Shown piece after piece: positions 1-7,642 of a DNA stretch of 64,000 bases (the stretch's first letter is position 1; the number at the start of each line of letters is the position of its first letter). The position numbers and the translations under genes were made by a program. The stretch comes from Candidatus Obscuribacterales bacterium. Lineage in GTDB: Bacteria; Cyanobacteriota; Vampirovibrionia; Obscuribacterales; Obscuribacteraceae. The notes beneath the pieces are model-generated. The model made no database searches. It was not told where the DNA came from and was given only the letters and a program-made list of their open reading frames with translations. The stretch is from positions 1,403,519 through 1,467,518 of the forward strand of contig JAHBVO010000002.1 in NCBI GenBank assembly GCA_019637435.1, read 5' to 3'.

Positions 1-441
1 ACAACCTAGGGTTTACCCCGTAGTCAAGCTGTCTAATTTCCTATTCCGAGAGGGCCGGGAACAAAGATATACTAGTATCGTCGACTACAAATGGTAGCGA
101 TTGCCGCTGATGCGCAACCTACCATTTAGATGATCGGTAACCGATCTTTCTTCCTGCTTATTTTTCTGCTGTACCTTTTATTGCAGCGTCTCACAAATCT
201 TCTTTTATCTCTGGCTTCGTTCCCAACACCTGGCAGGTGACGGTAACAGTGCCAGACCAAACCGAAAAAGGAAAATCACTCAAGAGCGATTAATCAACAC
301 TCCTGATCAGCAGTACTGATCTCCCGCTTATTGTTTGCTCGCTGAAAAGCGCAGCCGATTCTTCAGTTTTTCAAAATTAGTCTTCGCCCGCGCGTCACAA
401 AAATGCAGGCGAGAGACTCAACCCAAAAGGAAAAAATCTAT
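1..441. other. Left-edge non-coding region with three inverted repeats
   Basis: No convincing gene is seen before the HTH gene at 442. The stretch has three perfect inverted repeats: 9-base arms AAATGGTAG/CTACCATTT at 89-97 and 119-127, 6-base arms GATCGG/CCGATC at 132-137 and 141-146, and GATCAG/CTGATC at 305-310 and 316-321. Such sites can be operators or recombinase binding sites. Since the next gene resembles an excisionase, a control or attachment region is possible but not shown. Confidence 0.4.
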
Positions 442-663
442 ATGACACAAGAAACTCCCGTTGGAGCTGCCTTCGTGCGCTCCGAGCTTCTCACACGTAG
501 AGAAGCAGCTACTTATCTCGGCGTCTCAGAACAAACACTCGCAATATGGAAATGCACCGGCAGATACAATCTCCCCTACATTAAGATCGGAAGGCTTGTG
601 AAATACAAGAAAGCCGACCTCGACGCCTTCATCGCAAGAAACTATAAAACCGCTTCAGCCTAA
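442..663 (+). CDS. Excisionase-family helix-turn-helix protein
   Basis: A 73-residue protein that is almost entirely one MerR-like winged HTH of the excisionase type (HTH_17 family). The signature is visible as LLTRREAATYLGVSEQTLAIW followed by a short wing with PYIKIGRLVKYKKADLDAF. I chose the ATG at 442 because AAAGGA lies about 11 bases upstream, whereas the earlier ATG at 403 adds only a charged tail. Proteins of this type either assist phage-like integrases in excision or act as small regulators of mobile-element operons. It is the first gene of a plus-strand series leading to the relaxase. No integrase is in the window, so an excision role is inferred only from the family. Confidence 0.8.
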   Translation: MTQETPVGAAFVRSELLTRREAATYLGVSEQTLAIWKCTGRYNLPYIKIGRLVKYKKADLDAFIARNYKTASA

Positions 664-737
664 GAAGCACAAGACCCAAGAACAGTAACTATCCCTCCGG
701 GGACCGCACTCTGAAAACAGGGCGGTGACAAGTTCGA

Positions 738-926
738 GTGATTGGCCTCTTGGGCAGGCGTCGCCATGGCATGAAACCCAAAGCACCACGGCCGGTGCCT
801 CCCAGTCTTCGAATTCTGTCTAGCCCGAATATAGAAACCAATAAGTCACCTGTCGAGTTCGCGGATGACATGGGCGCCGCACGCGTGGTGTTCTGCAACT
901 CGCCGGTGACAGGAGGTGAAACATGA
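738..926 (+). CDS. Possible small ORF coupled to the next membrane gene
   Basis: A reading frame of up to 62 codons, GTG at 738 or ATG at 771, ending in TGA at 924-926, which overlaps the ATG of the next gene by ATGA. The overlap is the only support. The product is Arg/Pro-rich, matches no family I recognise, and has no clear ribosome-binding site. It may be a chance ORF in a 259-base spacer that otherwise serves as leader for the membrane gene. Confidence 0.2.
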   Translation: MIGLLGRRRHGMKPKAPRPVPPSLRILSSPNIETNKSPVEFADDMGAARVVFCNSPVTGGET

Positions 927-1195
927 CCGAAGCACATTCGGTGCTCAGTGGCATCGAGCAGATTTTCCTGCTTATCTTCGTCTTGATGGTTCTTGTTGGC
1001 ATTGCCGGAGGTAATCCGAGCATGGTTCTAAAGCCGATGTTCGACATTGTCGGACAGATAGTAATGGCTCTTCTAAGCCTGCTCAGCACCCTTGTGATAT
1101 CGCTAATTCGTTTGTTGGGTAGTCTCCTGACGTCAGGAATAAAACTCGCAGCAGAGACGCTCAGAAACAGCTCTGTAACACAAAACAAGAAATAG
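923..1195 (+). CDS. Small membrane protein of the mobile element
   Basis: A 90-residue protein with two or three hydrophobic segments: roughly residues 10-30 (IFLLIFVLMVLVGIAGG), 38-55 and 56-75. The tail is short and polar. A near-perfect ribosome-binding site AGGAGG at 911-916, six bases before the ATG, marks it as real and well translated. I recognise no family. Its place between the HTH gene and the relaxosome genes suggests a mobile-element function such as anchoring or exclusion, but nothing in the sequence proves this. Confidence 0.7.
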   Translation: MTEAHSVLSGIEQIFLLIFVLMVLVGIAGGNPSMVLKPMFDIVGQIVMALLSLLSTLVISLIRLLGSLLTSGIKLAAETLRNSSVTQNKK

Positions 1196-1499
1196 CAACC
1201 AGCAGTAACAGTCCCATCAATACAGCAATACAAAAGAGTAATGAAGAACTCACAGTAACTATATGCGGTGTCACCGCGAGGAGGAGGCACCGACGCGCAA
1301 CAAACAACCGAGCGCAGCGAGACATTACCGGGAGGCTTGACCGTACGGTAATGCAAGATACATAGCTCCAGGTCAAACCCGGAAACAGCGTTCAATAGTG
1401 GAGTTTAAGTGTTAGTCAAAAACGCGCGCTCGGTTTATCTTCATAGTCAACCCACTAAAACGCCCATCGGGCGTCACTTATAAGGATGAGTACAAACCA
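1196..1499. other. Intergenic region before the relaxosome operon
   Basis: This 304-base spacer precedes the relaxosome genes, the usual place for an origin of transfer. It contains the palindrome GCGGTG-T-CACCGC at about 1265-1277, an inverted repeat at 1324-1352 (listed separately), and a short hairpin ACGCCC-atc-GGGCGT near 1459-1470. No protein-coding gene is convincing on either strand. Confidence 0.5.
1324..1352. other. Candidate oriT inverted repeat
   Basis: Perfect 7-base arms ATTACCG at 1324-1330 and CGGTAAT at 1346-1352 enclose 15 bases. The site lies about 150 bases upstream of the predicted MobC-like and relaxase genes. MOBP relaxases bind inverted repeats next to their nick site, so this is a reasonable oriT candidate. 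I cannot identify a nick consensus with confidence. Confidence 0.35.
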
Positions 1500-1940
1500 A
1501 TGGCCAGAACAAAAACGTTTCATCAAATTTATGTCGGATTGAGTGCCGACGACAGAGAGCGCCTCGCTCACAAAGCCAAAGTAAGGAAACTGGCAACAAC
1601 AGAACTAGCCCGAGAGGCAATTCGATGGTATCTAGACAATCACGAAAAAACAGGAGGAAAAGCAAAAGAGGCTGAGCTATCGCAAGCAATCGTATACGCA
1701 ACGGACGGTCTGATCAAAGCTATCAACAGTGGAGTCGACCGAATTTGTAAAATGCTCGCTCGACAGGGCAGAGCAATCGGAACTCTATACGAACTGAGCT
1801 GGATGTCACTGCCAGACGATGAGAATGCTCGCAAGGCATTCGAAGCAGCAGCAACGAGAGCCAAGCAAAGAATGGCTCAGCATGTTGAAAAGGACGAACG
1901 CGAAATCGCAGAAGGGATGAAAAAGGTGGTGAACAACTAG
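1500..1940 (+). CDS. MobC-like relaxosome accessory protein (ribbon-helix-helix)
   Basis: A 146-residue basic protein. Residues 1-50 fit a ribbon-helix-helix DNA-binding fold (a beta strand, FHQIYVGLSADD, then two helices ending near REAIRWYLDNH). The rest is helical and charged, as in relaxosome accessory proteins that help a relaxase bind oriT. Its stop TAG overlaps the GTG start of the relaxase gene by one base, so the two are translationally coupled. AAGGA lies about 15 bases upstream of the ATG, a rather long spacing. The role is inferred from fold and neighbourhood. Confidence 0.7.
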   Translation: MARTKTFHQIYVGLSADDRERLAHKAKVRKLATTELAREAIRWYLDNHEKTGGKAKEAELSQAIVYATDGLIKAINSGVDRICKMLARQGRAIGTLYELSWMSLPDDENARKAFEAAATRAKQRMAQHVEKDEREIAEGMKKVVNN

Positions 1941-3493
1941 TGAACGTTGTCATCCACGGTTACATCTCGTCAAGGGACAAGAAAAGTCGCGTGCCGGGAC
2001 GTTCACCGAAAGTGGTGGCAGTAGGAAGAGCACTCGCTCACGTGAAATACATCCAGCACAGACCGGGTGAAGATAGACCGCCAGAGGGAAGAACTTTCTT
2101 CGACGAAAACGAAGAAAACCTCGATGGACGATCTCTTCGGAAAGCTATCAAAGAACTGGAAGAAAGCAAGGTGGTAGCTCATAAGATAACCCTATCACCA
2201 GAGGTGGAACCTCTCGACAAGAAAGAATACACCCGGGAGATCATGCAAAAACTCAGCGAAGAGAAAGGAATCGATCTGAAATGGATGGCGGTCGAACACA
2301 ACAACACTGCCCACCATCACATACATGTCGTAATCCTTGGACAAAACGAACATGGCAGAGCCGTTCGCATAGACAAAGGCGATTACGCAAAACTCAGAGA
2401 GTGGGGTGACCGCCATTTAGAACGCACAAGGCCAATCGAGTTCGCATATGCACGTGAGGAACGAGAACGCAAAGACAGAGAGCGAATGGAGACTCGAAAG
2501 AAAGAACGAGAAGCACAACGCCAGGAGCGGATCAAGGAGGGTCTGGAACTTCCCTGGTTACACAAGAAAATTGTCAGAGAACAATACGAGCCCTACGGCA
2601 ATTGGAAAATTAAACAGGAGGATAAAGAGAGAAACCGAAAGCTTGAAAGGAACTCTGAGAATGCGCGATCAGAACCGCGCGTCAAGGAAACGATCCAAGC
2701 GGCCGGCAAAGAATGGTCAAACGAAAATTCAATCTCTGAACTCAAAGAACTAAACTCCTATCTCTGGGACAACCATGACGAGCGAATACCGCCCCAAGAA
2801 TACAAAAAATTGATTGCCTGGATTAAGGAAAAAGAACGCTCGCACTACAGAGAAAAGGCAGAGCAAAACCCGACGCAAGAAAAACAACCAGCAGCGAACG
2901 AAAAAGACGAATTCCGCTATCAAGGTCAAAAGTACGACAAGAACAGCTCATATGAGAAGCTAACAAAACTCGATAACAAGCTGCGTGAACCGAATGCCGA
3001 ACGCCTTCCGATAGAGCAATACCAGAAGTTCAGAGGCTGGATGGAACATGCCGACAGAGCTAGATGGGCCGGAGTGACAGACCGGCAATTGCAAATGTCG
3101 AAGGAACAGTTCGCACGACGCGGCGCAACAGAAACATCACCCAATGCAAACCGATATGTGAATCCACTGCAACAACAGATGATGTCTAACCCAGTTGTTG
3201 GACTCTTTATGCAAGGAGCATCAATAGCCAATGAGCTTGTTCGATGGATTGACCTGCGCGACAACCGAGATCGATTGAAGGAGGCAAAAGATGATCTCGA
3301 AGATGCGAAGCGAAACAAACATCAAGATTATGTCAAACCTGAAAGGACGCATGAAGAGAAAGCGCGTGATCAGGAAACGATTGAAGACATAGACAAAGCT
3401 ATAGATGAAAACAAGGACGAGCGCAAACGCCGTCGAAAAGAGAAAGAAAAGGAGCGCGAAAAAAGAGATCGCGGACTTGACTTTACGAGGTAA
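1940..3493 (+). CDS. Conjugative relaxase, VirD2/MOBP-like
   Basis: A 517-residue relaxase that should nick oriT and attach to the transferred strand. A candidate catalytic tyrosine is Tyr37 in HVKYIQHR. The metal-binding histidine motif is HNNTAHHHIHVVI, about residues 120-132, with the H-x-H pair at 127/129. These match the VirD2/MobP HUH pattern. The rest, from about residue 150, is a long Lys/Glu/Arg-rich helical region (likely coiled coil) carrying two related segments near 270-310 and 340-380 (SISELKELNSYLWDN and SSYEKLTKLDNKL), an internal repeat. The start is GTG at 1940, preceded by AAGGTGG and overlapping the previous stop. The coding strand is A-rich and uses many AGA/AGG arginine codons. 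Confidence 0.85.
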   Translation: MNVVIHGYISSRDKKSRVPGRSPKVVAVGRALAHVKYIQHRPGEDRPPEGRTFFDENEENLDGRSLRKAIKELEESKVVAHKITLSPEVEPLDKKEYTREIMQKLSEEKGIDLKWMAVEHNNTAHHHIHVVILGQNEHGRAVRIDKGDYAKLREWGDRHLERTRPIEFAYAREERERKDRERMETRKKEREAQRQERIKEGLELPWLHKKIVREQYEPYGNWKIKQEDKERNRKLERNSENARSEPRVKETIQAAGKEWSNENSISELKELNSYLWDNHDERIPPQEYKKLIAWIKEKERSHYREKAEQNPTQEKQPAANEKDEFRYQGQKYDKNSSYEKLTKLDNKLREPNAERLPIEQYQKFRGWMEHADRARWAGVTDRQLQMSKEQFARRGATETSPNANRYVNPLQQQMMSNPVVGLFMQGASIANELVRWIDLRDNRDRLKEAKDDLEDAKRNKHQDYVKPERTHEEKARDQETIEDIDKAIDENKDERKRRRKEKEKEREKRDRGLDFTR

Positions 3494-5460
3494 TGAACGT
3501 GAAAGTAAACGATTCAGGCATTGTGGAAACAAATGCCCAGGACTTTCCGGTATTAGCTGTAAACGTGCTCGACAGGCTTGGCTACCAGGTCTCGCGAGCC
3601 AGCAAACAACTAGACCAGATTCTTGCAGTCGAGCGACTCGACGAGCAAATAGGACGAGACTGGTGGCGGCATGAATATCGAGTAGTGGTGCGCTGGAGGA
3701 GCACCACCCGCAATGACATGCTTGTCACAGTCGATATCGAAGAAAAGAAAGGAGGAGGAACCCAAAGCGACTGTCAAAAAAGATGCGACCAGATCCTGCT
3801 CGAACTTCAGAGAGATGCAAAACGCGCATCAGAAGCCCGCATACACAAGCAACCAAGTACGGTGTACGGAGCTGCCCGATGGGGCACAACAAACGAACTA
3901 AAAACCGCAGGCTACGTTCAACAGAAACCCGATCCAAAACGACTAATCATAGGAAGGACAAATGACAATCAGTACATTCAAGTACCAGAGCTATGGACAC
4001 ATGCCCATGCCCTGGTGTGTGGAAGAACCGGCGTCGGAAAATCGCGGGGATTCTTTATCCCACAACTTGTCGAACGAATAGGAACCAGCATGGTTGTTAC
4101 GGAAGCAACGCCCGGCTACGAGCCGGGCGAACTCTACCAGCTAACAGCCGGATGGCGCCAGATGGCAGGACACAAAATCTACTGCTTCAATGCATCCGAC
4201 CTAACATCTCACAGAATCAATCCGATTGATCGCGTGAGACGCGCGCCAGAAGAAATGAAAGCGCAGCTAGCCGAAAAGCTCGCTGACCTCATAATTCTGA
4301 ACGGCGAACCCAGCGAGGCTAAAAATGAACAAACCTGGAATCGCTCAGAAAAACTTCTCCTCATTCCACTAATTCTGCATGCAGCAGCCGGACCTCCAGA
4401 ATATGGGCACTTCGGTGCACTCAGATGGCTCCTTTTGACGGGACCAGATCGGCTGGCAACGGTTCTTCGAGAAAGCCCATCAGAAGTTGCTCAAATGGAA
4501 TTCGAAGGCTGGATGCGACTAAGTGGAGAAACTGATTTTCGGTACGGTGTGTTCTCAGGATTAATCACGAAACTAAATCCCTGGATGACAGATCAAATGG
4601 TAACCCTGACGGAGACGACAGACATTGATCTCGACAAACTGAAAGACCAGCTCTTCACCTTCTACATCGCCGTTCCGAGCCGGAGCAGAGATAGCAAACT
4701 GATCGGCTCACTGATGGTGAATTTTCTCCTCGATCATATCCTTGAGACGAGAGAGCAAATGAAATATCCAATAACCATGCTTCTCGACGAGTTCACCAAC
4801 TTCGGAAAAATCTCTGGAATCGGAGACACACTTTCGATAATCAGAAAGAACAAAATCGGATTGATTCTCGGCTTCCAAAACTACTTTCAACTTGAACAAG
4901 TCTACAGCAGAAAGGAAGCACAAATCATCATCGACATGCCTGCAACGCAAGTCTACTTTAAACAAAAAACATTCCCGGAAGCGAAGGAACTAAGCGAGGC
5001 GATAGGTCGCACAACTATTGAGGAAGCGACGGTAAACGACAGCGGAAGAGTTCACGAAATGATTCAAGGACGAGCGCTAATAACGCCGGATGAATTGATC
5101 GGCTTAAAAAATGAAGTAATCGTTTTCGCCCCAGATTCCAATCCACTCAAGCTGCCGCTAACCTCACCAACAGCTTATGACCAAGCGCTCCGATACGATC
5201 CGCCGGATCGGGCGAGACATAAAGTAACCGAATTCGTTCGCAAAAGAGGTTACATCAAAAGTCGCGTCCCGAACGATGAACGCGAAGAGCACAAAGACTC
5301 AAATCGAAAACAATGGAGAAACGAAAAGTATCGAAAACAGAAGCGCTATGCACCAAACGAAAAGAGCGAAAACAATCAAGGCAATCGCCGCAACTCAGAT
5401 CAGAACGTACATCGAGCAAAGAAACAAAAGAGCAATGACGCTCCTGACTTTGCCGACTAA
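3493..5460 (+). CDS. Type IV coupling protein-like ATPase (VirD4/TraG family)
   Basis: A 655-residue ATPase expected to hand the relaxase-DNA complex to a secretion channel. Walker A is GRTGVGKS at about residues 177-184. Walker B is MLLDEFTNFG at about 429-438, and the sequence between them fits VirD4/TraG. Unlike typical VirD4 proteins it has no evident N-terminal transmembrane helices; the first 170 residues are polar and mixed alpha/beta. The C-terminal 80 residues are very basic and Asn/Arg-rich. The ATG overlaps the relaxase stop (TAATG), so it is coupled. No mating-pore genes are seen, so it probably uses a channel encoded elsewhere. Confidence 0.85.
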   Translation: MNVKVNDSGIVETNAQDFPVLAVNVLDRLGYQVSRASKQLDQILAVERLDEQIGRDWWRHEYRVVVRWRSTTRNDMLVTVDIEEKKGGGTQSDCQKRCDQILLELQRDAKRASEARIHKQPSTVYGAARWGTTNELKTAGYVQQKPDPKRLIIGRTNDNQYIQVPELWTHAHALVCGRTGVGKSRGFFIPQLVERIGTSMVVTEATPGYEPGELYQLTAGWRQMAGHKIYCFNASDLTSHRINPIDRVRRAPEEMKAQLAEKLADLIILNGEPSEAKNEQTWNRSEKLLLIPLILHAAAGPPEYGHFGALRWLLLTGPDRLATVLRESPSEVAQMEFEGWMRLSGETDFRYGVFSGLITKLNPWMTDQMVTLTETTDIDLDKLKDQLFTFYIAVPSRSRDSKLIGSLMVNFLLDHILETREQMKYPITMLLDEFTNFGKISGIGDTLSIIRKNKIGLILGFQNYFQLEQVYSRKEAQIIIDMPATQVYFKQKTFPEAKELSEAIGRTTIEEATVNDSGRVHEMIQGRALITPDELIGLKNEVIVFAPDSNPLKLPLTSPTAYDQALRYDPPDRARHKVTEFVRKRGYIKSRVPNDEREEHKDSNRKQWRNEKYRKQKRYAPNEKSENNQGNRRNSDQNVHRAKKQKSNDAPDFAD

Positions 5461-5502
5461 CCTCAAAACACAACTCACCTCACAAAAGGGAGAACACAAA
5501 AT

Positions 5503-6036
5503 ATGCAACCTGAAACATACACGTTGATGCACAGAATGTACTGTCTAGCTTCAGACAAACGTGAAATCGAGATAGTGCTCCGAAGATTCAAAGAAATCTT
5601 CGAAGGCACCAAAAACAGTGACAACCGCACAGACAAATTTGATGCAGCCTGGTCACTCTCCTGCATGGCAGGACTCTACGCAAGACTTTGCGAACCGTTC
5701 CTCGCAGAACGATGTTACATCGACGCAATCAGTTTATTCGAAACAAATGAAATGCCACTAAATGCAGCCACCATATGCGTAGCTCTCGCAGAATTTCTCT
5801 GGGAGCAAGGAAAGCGCGACAACGCAGAGGCGATGCTCAGAATGAATATCGTCTACCTGATCCAACACTGGGGAATCGGCAACCAAAATGTGCTCAATGC
5901 CGAAGAAGAACTGGTTCACTTCCAAAACACCGGACAACTGATCGAGGCACACCTCCATCACTGGTGCAAAGCCTGCAACATCGATGACTTCGGAGTTGGT
6001 TTCGATTTCGAAGATTCAGACAGGGCAGAAAGATAA
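5503..6036 (+). CDS. TPR-like helical protein in the mobilisation cluster
   Basis: A 177-residue protein with paired amphipathic helices typical of TPR repeats (segments such as DAAWSLSCMAGLYARLCEPFLAERCYIDA and NAATICVALAEFLWEQGKRDNAEAML). No signal peptide or membrane segment is seen, so it should be cytosolic. A strong GGGAG site precedes the ATG. Its stop overlaps the next ATG by one base (TAATG), placing it in a three-gene unit with a membrane protein and a J-domain protein. TPR modules often bind chaperones, so a functional link to the J-domain protein is plausible. I recognise no specific family. Confidence 0.7.
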   Translation: MQPETYTLMHRMYCLASDKREIEIVLRRFKEIFEGTKNSDNRTDKFDAAWSLSCMAGLYARLCEPFLAERCYIDAISLFETNEMPLNAATICVALAEFLWEQGKRDNAEAMLRMNIVYLIQHWGIGNQNVLNAEEELVHFQNTGQLIEAHLHHWCKACNIDDFGVGFDFEDSDRAER

Positions 6037-6707
6037 TGGGCATGGCAATCACGTTAGGTGTATTCGTTTTCTTGCTCACAGGAGCTTTCCTCGGGCAAAT
6101 GGTGCTTCACAACAATGAAGCCAGTGCTTTCCCCGGTCTGGTAGCTGGAATATGGGCAGCATGGCCATTCCTACACCAGGCACGAGTTCAAAGATATAAC
6201 TTTCTCCATCCGGTACCGCGAGAATACAAGGTTCCGGTCAAACAGGCTTTCGCCAAAGTAAGAGAACTTTTGGCAGACATCTCCTATAACTTCGGCGACA
6301 AATGGCACGTCGCCAGCGCCGACACACAGAGCGGCAAAATAACCGCCGATCTCAGATTTACGGATGAACAGATTCATTACGACATGGATCAACGAGGACA
6401 GATACACACTCGAAAAGAACGACTTCAAAGACATGTCGGATTAGAGATCACATTAAGTGATACCGGAAGAGATACCACTCTCGTCCACCTGCACTTCTCT
6501 CCGAATGTAGAAGGTGTTCAATTTCGAGCCTGCGATTCCATCGTCACCGGCTTAATCAATTCAATCGAGATGCGTATCGGTCCCGGCATTCAGGTTGGAG
6601 ACGAGACCGAGACCAGAATTCCCGCCCCGCCATGGTGGCTAATCTCACTAAGCGCACTCGCATTATTCGCTCTCCTGGGCGACATTCAAAAGGCGATATT
6701 CCAATGA
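6036..6707 (+). CDS. Membrane protein of unknown function, mobile-element cargo
   Basis: A 223-residue protein. Two hydrophobic segments lie at residues 3-24 and about 33-50 (FPGLVAGIWAAWPFL) and a third near the C terminus (about 195-215, WWLISLSALALFALLG). Between them is a polar domain of about 140 residues, rich in predicted beta strands (for example HVASADTQSGKITADLRF and TTLVHLHFSP), likely cytosolic. I do not recognise this domain. The gene overlaps both neighbours (TAATG before, ATGA after), so all three are probably made together. The product may anchor the TPR and J-domain proteins at the membrane. Confidence 0.65.
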   Translation: MGMAITLGVFVFLLTGAFLGQMVLHNNEASAFPGLVAGIWAAWPFLHQARVQRYNFLHPVPREYKVPVKQAFAKVRELLADISYNFGDKWHVASADTQSGKITADLRFTDEQIHYDMDQRGQIHTRKERLQRHVGLEITLSDTGRDTTLVHLHFSPNVEGVQFRACDSIVTGLINSIEMRIGPGIQVGDETETRIPAPPWWLISLSALALFALLGDIQKAIFQ

Positions 6708-7537
6708 ACGAACTCCACAAGGCATATCAAGCCCTCGGGCTAGACCCGGGGACAGCGTTCGACACGATCAAACGTCGATATCGAAGACTCGCTCTCGTCT
6801 GGCATCCAGACCGCATGTCCAGCGCAAATGCAAAACGAGAAGCAGAGGAAGAACTAAAGAAAATCAACAATCACTTCGAAAAGCTGAAAAAGCATTTTGA
6901 GTCGGAACACAAATCTGGACCGAGCTGTCGCTGTCAACCAGCGGCGGCCGGCCCGCCGCCAAACAGCTCTCAAAACAGGAGCGCCAATCAAAATAACAAT
7001 GCAAGCTCTTCGTCCGGTCCATCAGAAGCAGAGCGAAAACGTCAAGAGGAGGAAGCAACAAGAAAACGAACAGCTGAACGAGAAAGAAAAGAGGCACAAG
7101 AGGAGGCGGCTCGACGAGCCGCCCAGTGCGCACAAAGCGCACAACAAAAACAGCAAGCCGCCGATGAGGCTATTAAGAACGAAACGCTACGAAAGGAGGA
7201 AGTGCTTCGATGGAAATGCACTCTGGTGATCGTAGTCACCTTTGTGGCATTAATCGGATATTGCTGGGTCGGTTGTGCAGCGCGAGACCTAGTCCACTGG
7301 ACTGGCAAACAGTGGGATGAATTTCAGCCGCAATTCAAACCCAAAGAAGAGCATCCCGCCCCGCCTACATATGCACCAACACAATCCCCAACAATCGAAC
7401 CGTACATCCCACCGTATGAGCGGTATCCGGTTGGAAATCCACCTTCATGGCGACAGCACATTGAGGACCTGACCAAACCAATAGAACAGGATAAGACATG
7501 GCCTTTCGCACCACCTGCGCCACCACCGATTGATTGA
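6704..7537 (+). CDS. J-domain (DnaJ-like) membrane protein
   Basis: A 277-residue protein. Residues 1-65 are a J domain with the diagnostic HPD motif in LALVWHPDRM, so it should stimulate an Hsp70 ATPase. A Gln/Glu/Arg/Ala-rich coiled-coil linker spans about 95-165. A transmembrane helix follows near 165-190 (CTLVIVVTFVALIGYCW), then a Pro-rich tail of about 85 residues. DnaJ zinc-finger and C-terminal substrate domains are absent. I place the start at 6704 because this ATG overlaps the previous stop by ATGA and is where J-domain homology begins; the longer frame from 6632 lies inside the upstream gene. It ends just before a terminator. Confidence 0.8.
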   Translation: MNELHKAYQALGLDPGTAFDTIKRRYRRLALVWHPDRMSSANAKREAEEELKKINNHFEKLKKHFESEHKSGPSCRCQPAAAGPPPNSSQNRSANQNNNASSSSGPSEAERKRQEEEATRKRTAERERKEAQEEAARRAAQCAQSAQQKQQAADEAIKNETLRKEEVLRWKCTLVIVVTFVALIGYCWVGCAARDLVHWTGKQWDEFQPQFKPKEEHPAPPTYAPTQSPTIEPYIPPYERYPVGNPPSWRQHIEDLTKPIEQDKTWPFAPPAPPPID

Positions 7538-7550
7538 AGTCTGAATTTAA

Positions 7551-7585
7551 AAGAAGGCGTGGTAAACAACCAAGCCTTCTTTTTC
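7551..7585 (+). terminator. Rho-independent terminator closing the mobilisation cluster
   Basis: A 12-base stem with one mismatch (AAGAAGGCGTGG against CCAAGCCTTCTT), a short loop and a run of T. It lies 14 bases after the J-domain gene stop and between convergent genes. Confidence 0.8.
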
Positions 7586-7642
7586 TTATGCTTATTGCGA
7601 GAAGGGTGGACGGCTGCTCTGGCAGTGTTCGCCAACTCTAGA

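Noticed and set aside
820..1395. Minus-strand ORF across the small membrane gene and oriT region
   Set aside because: The plus-strand gene at 923 has an excellent ribosome-binding site; this ORF has none and is Cys/Ser-rich noise.
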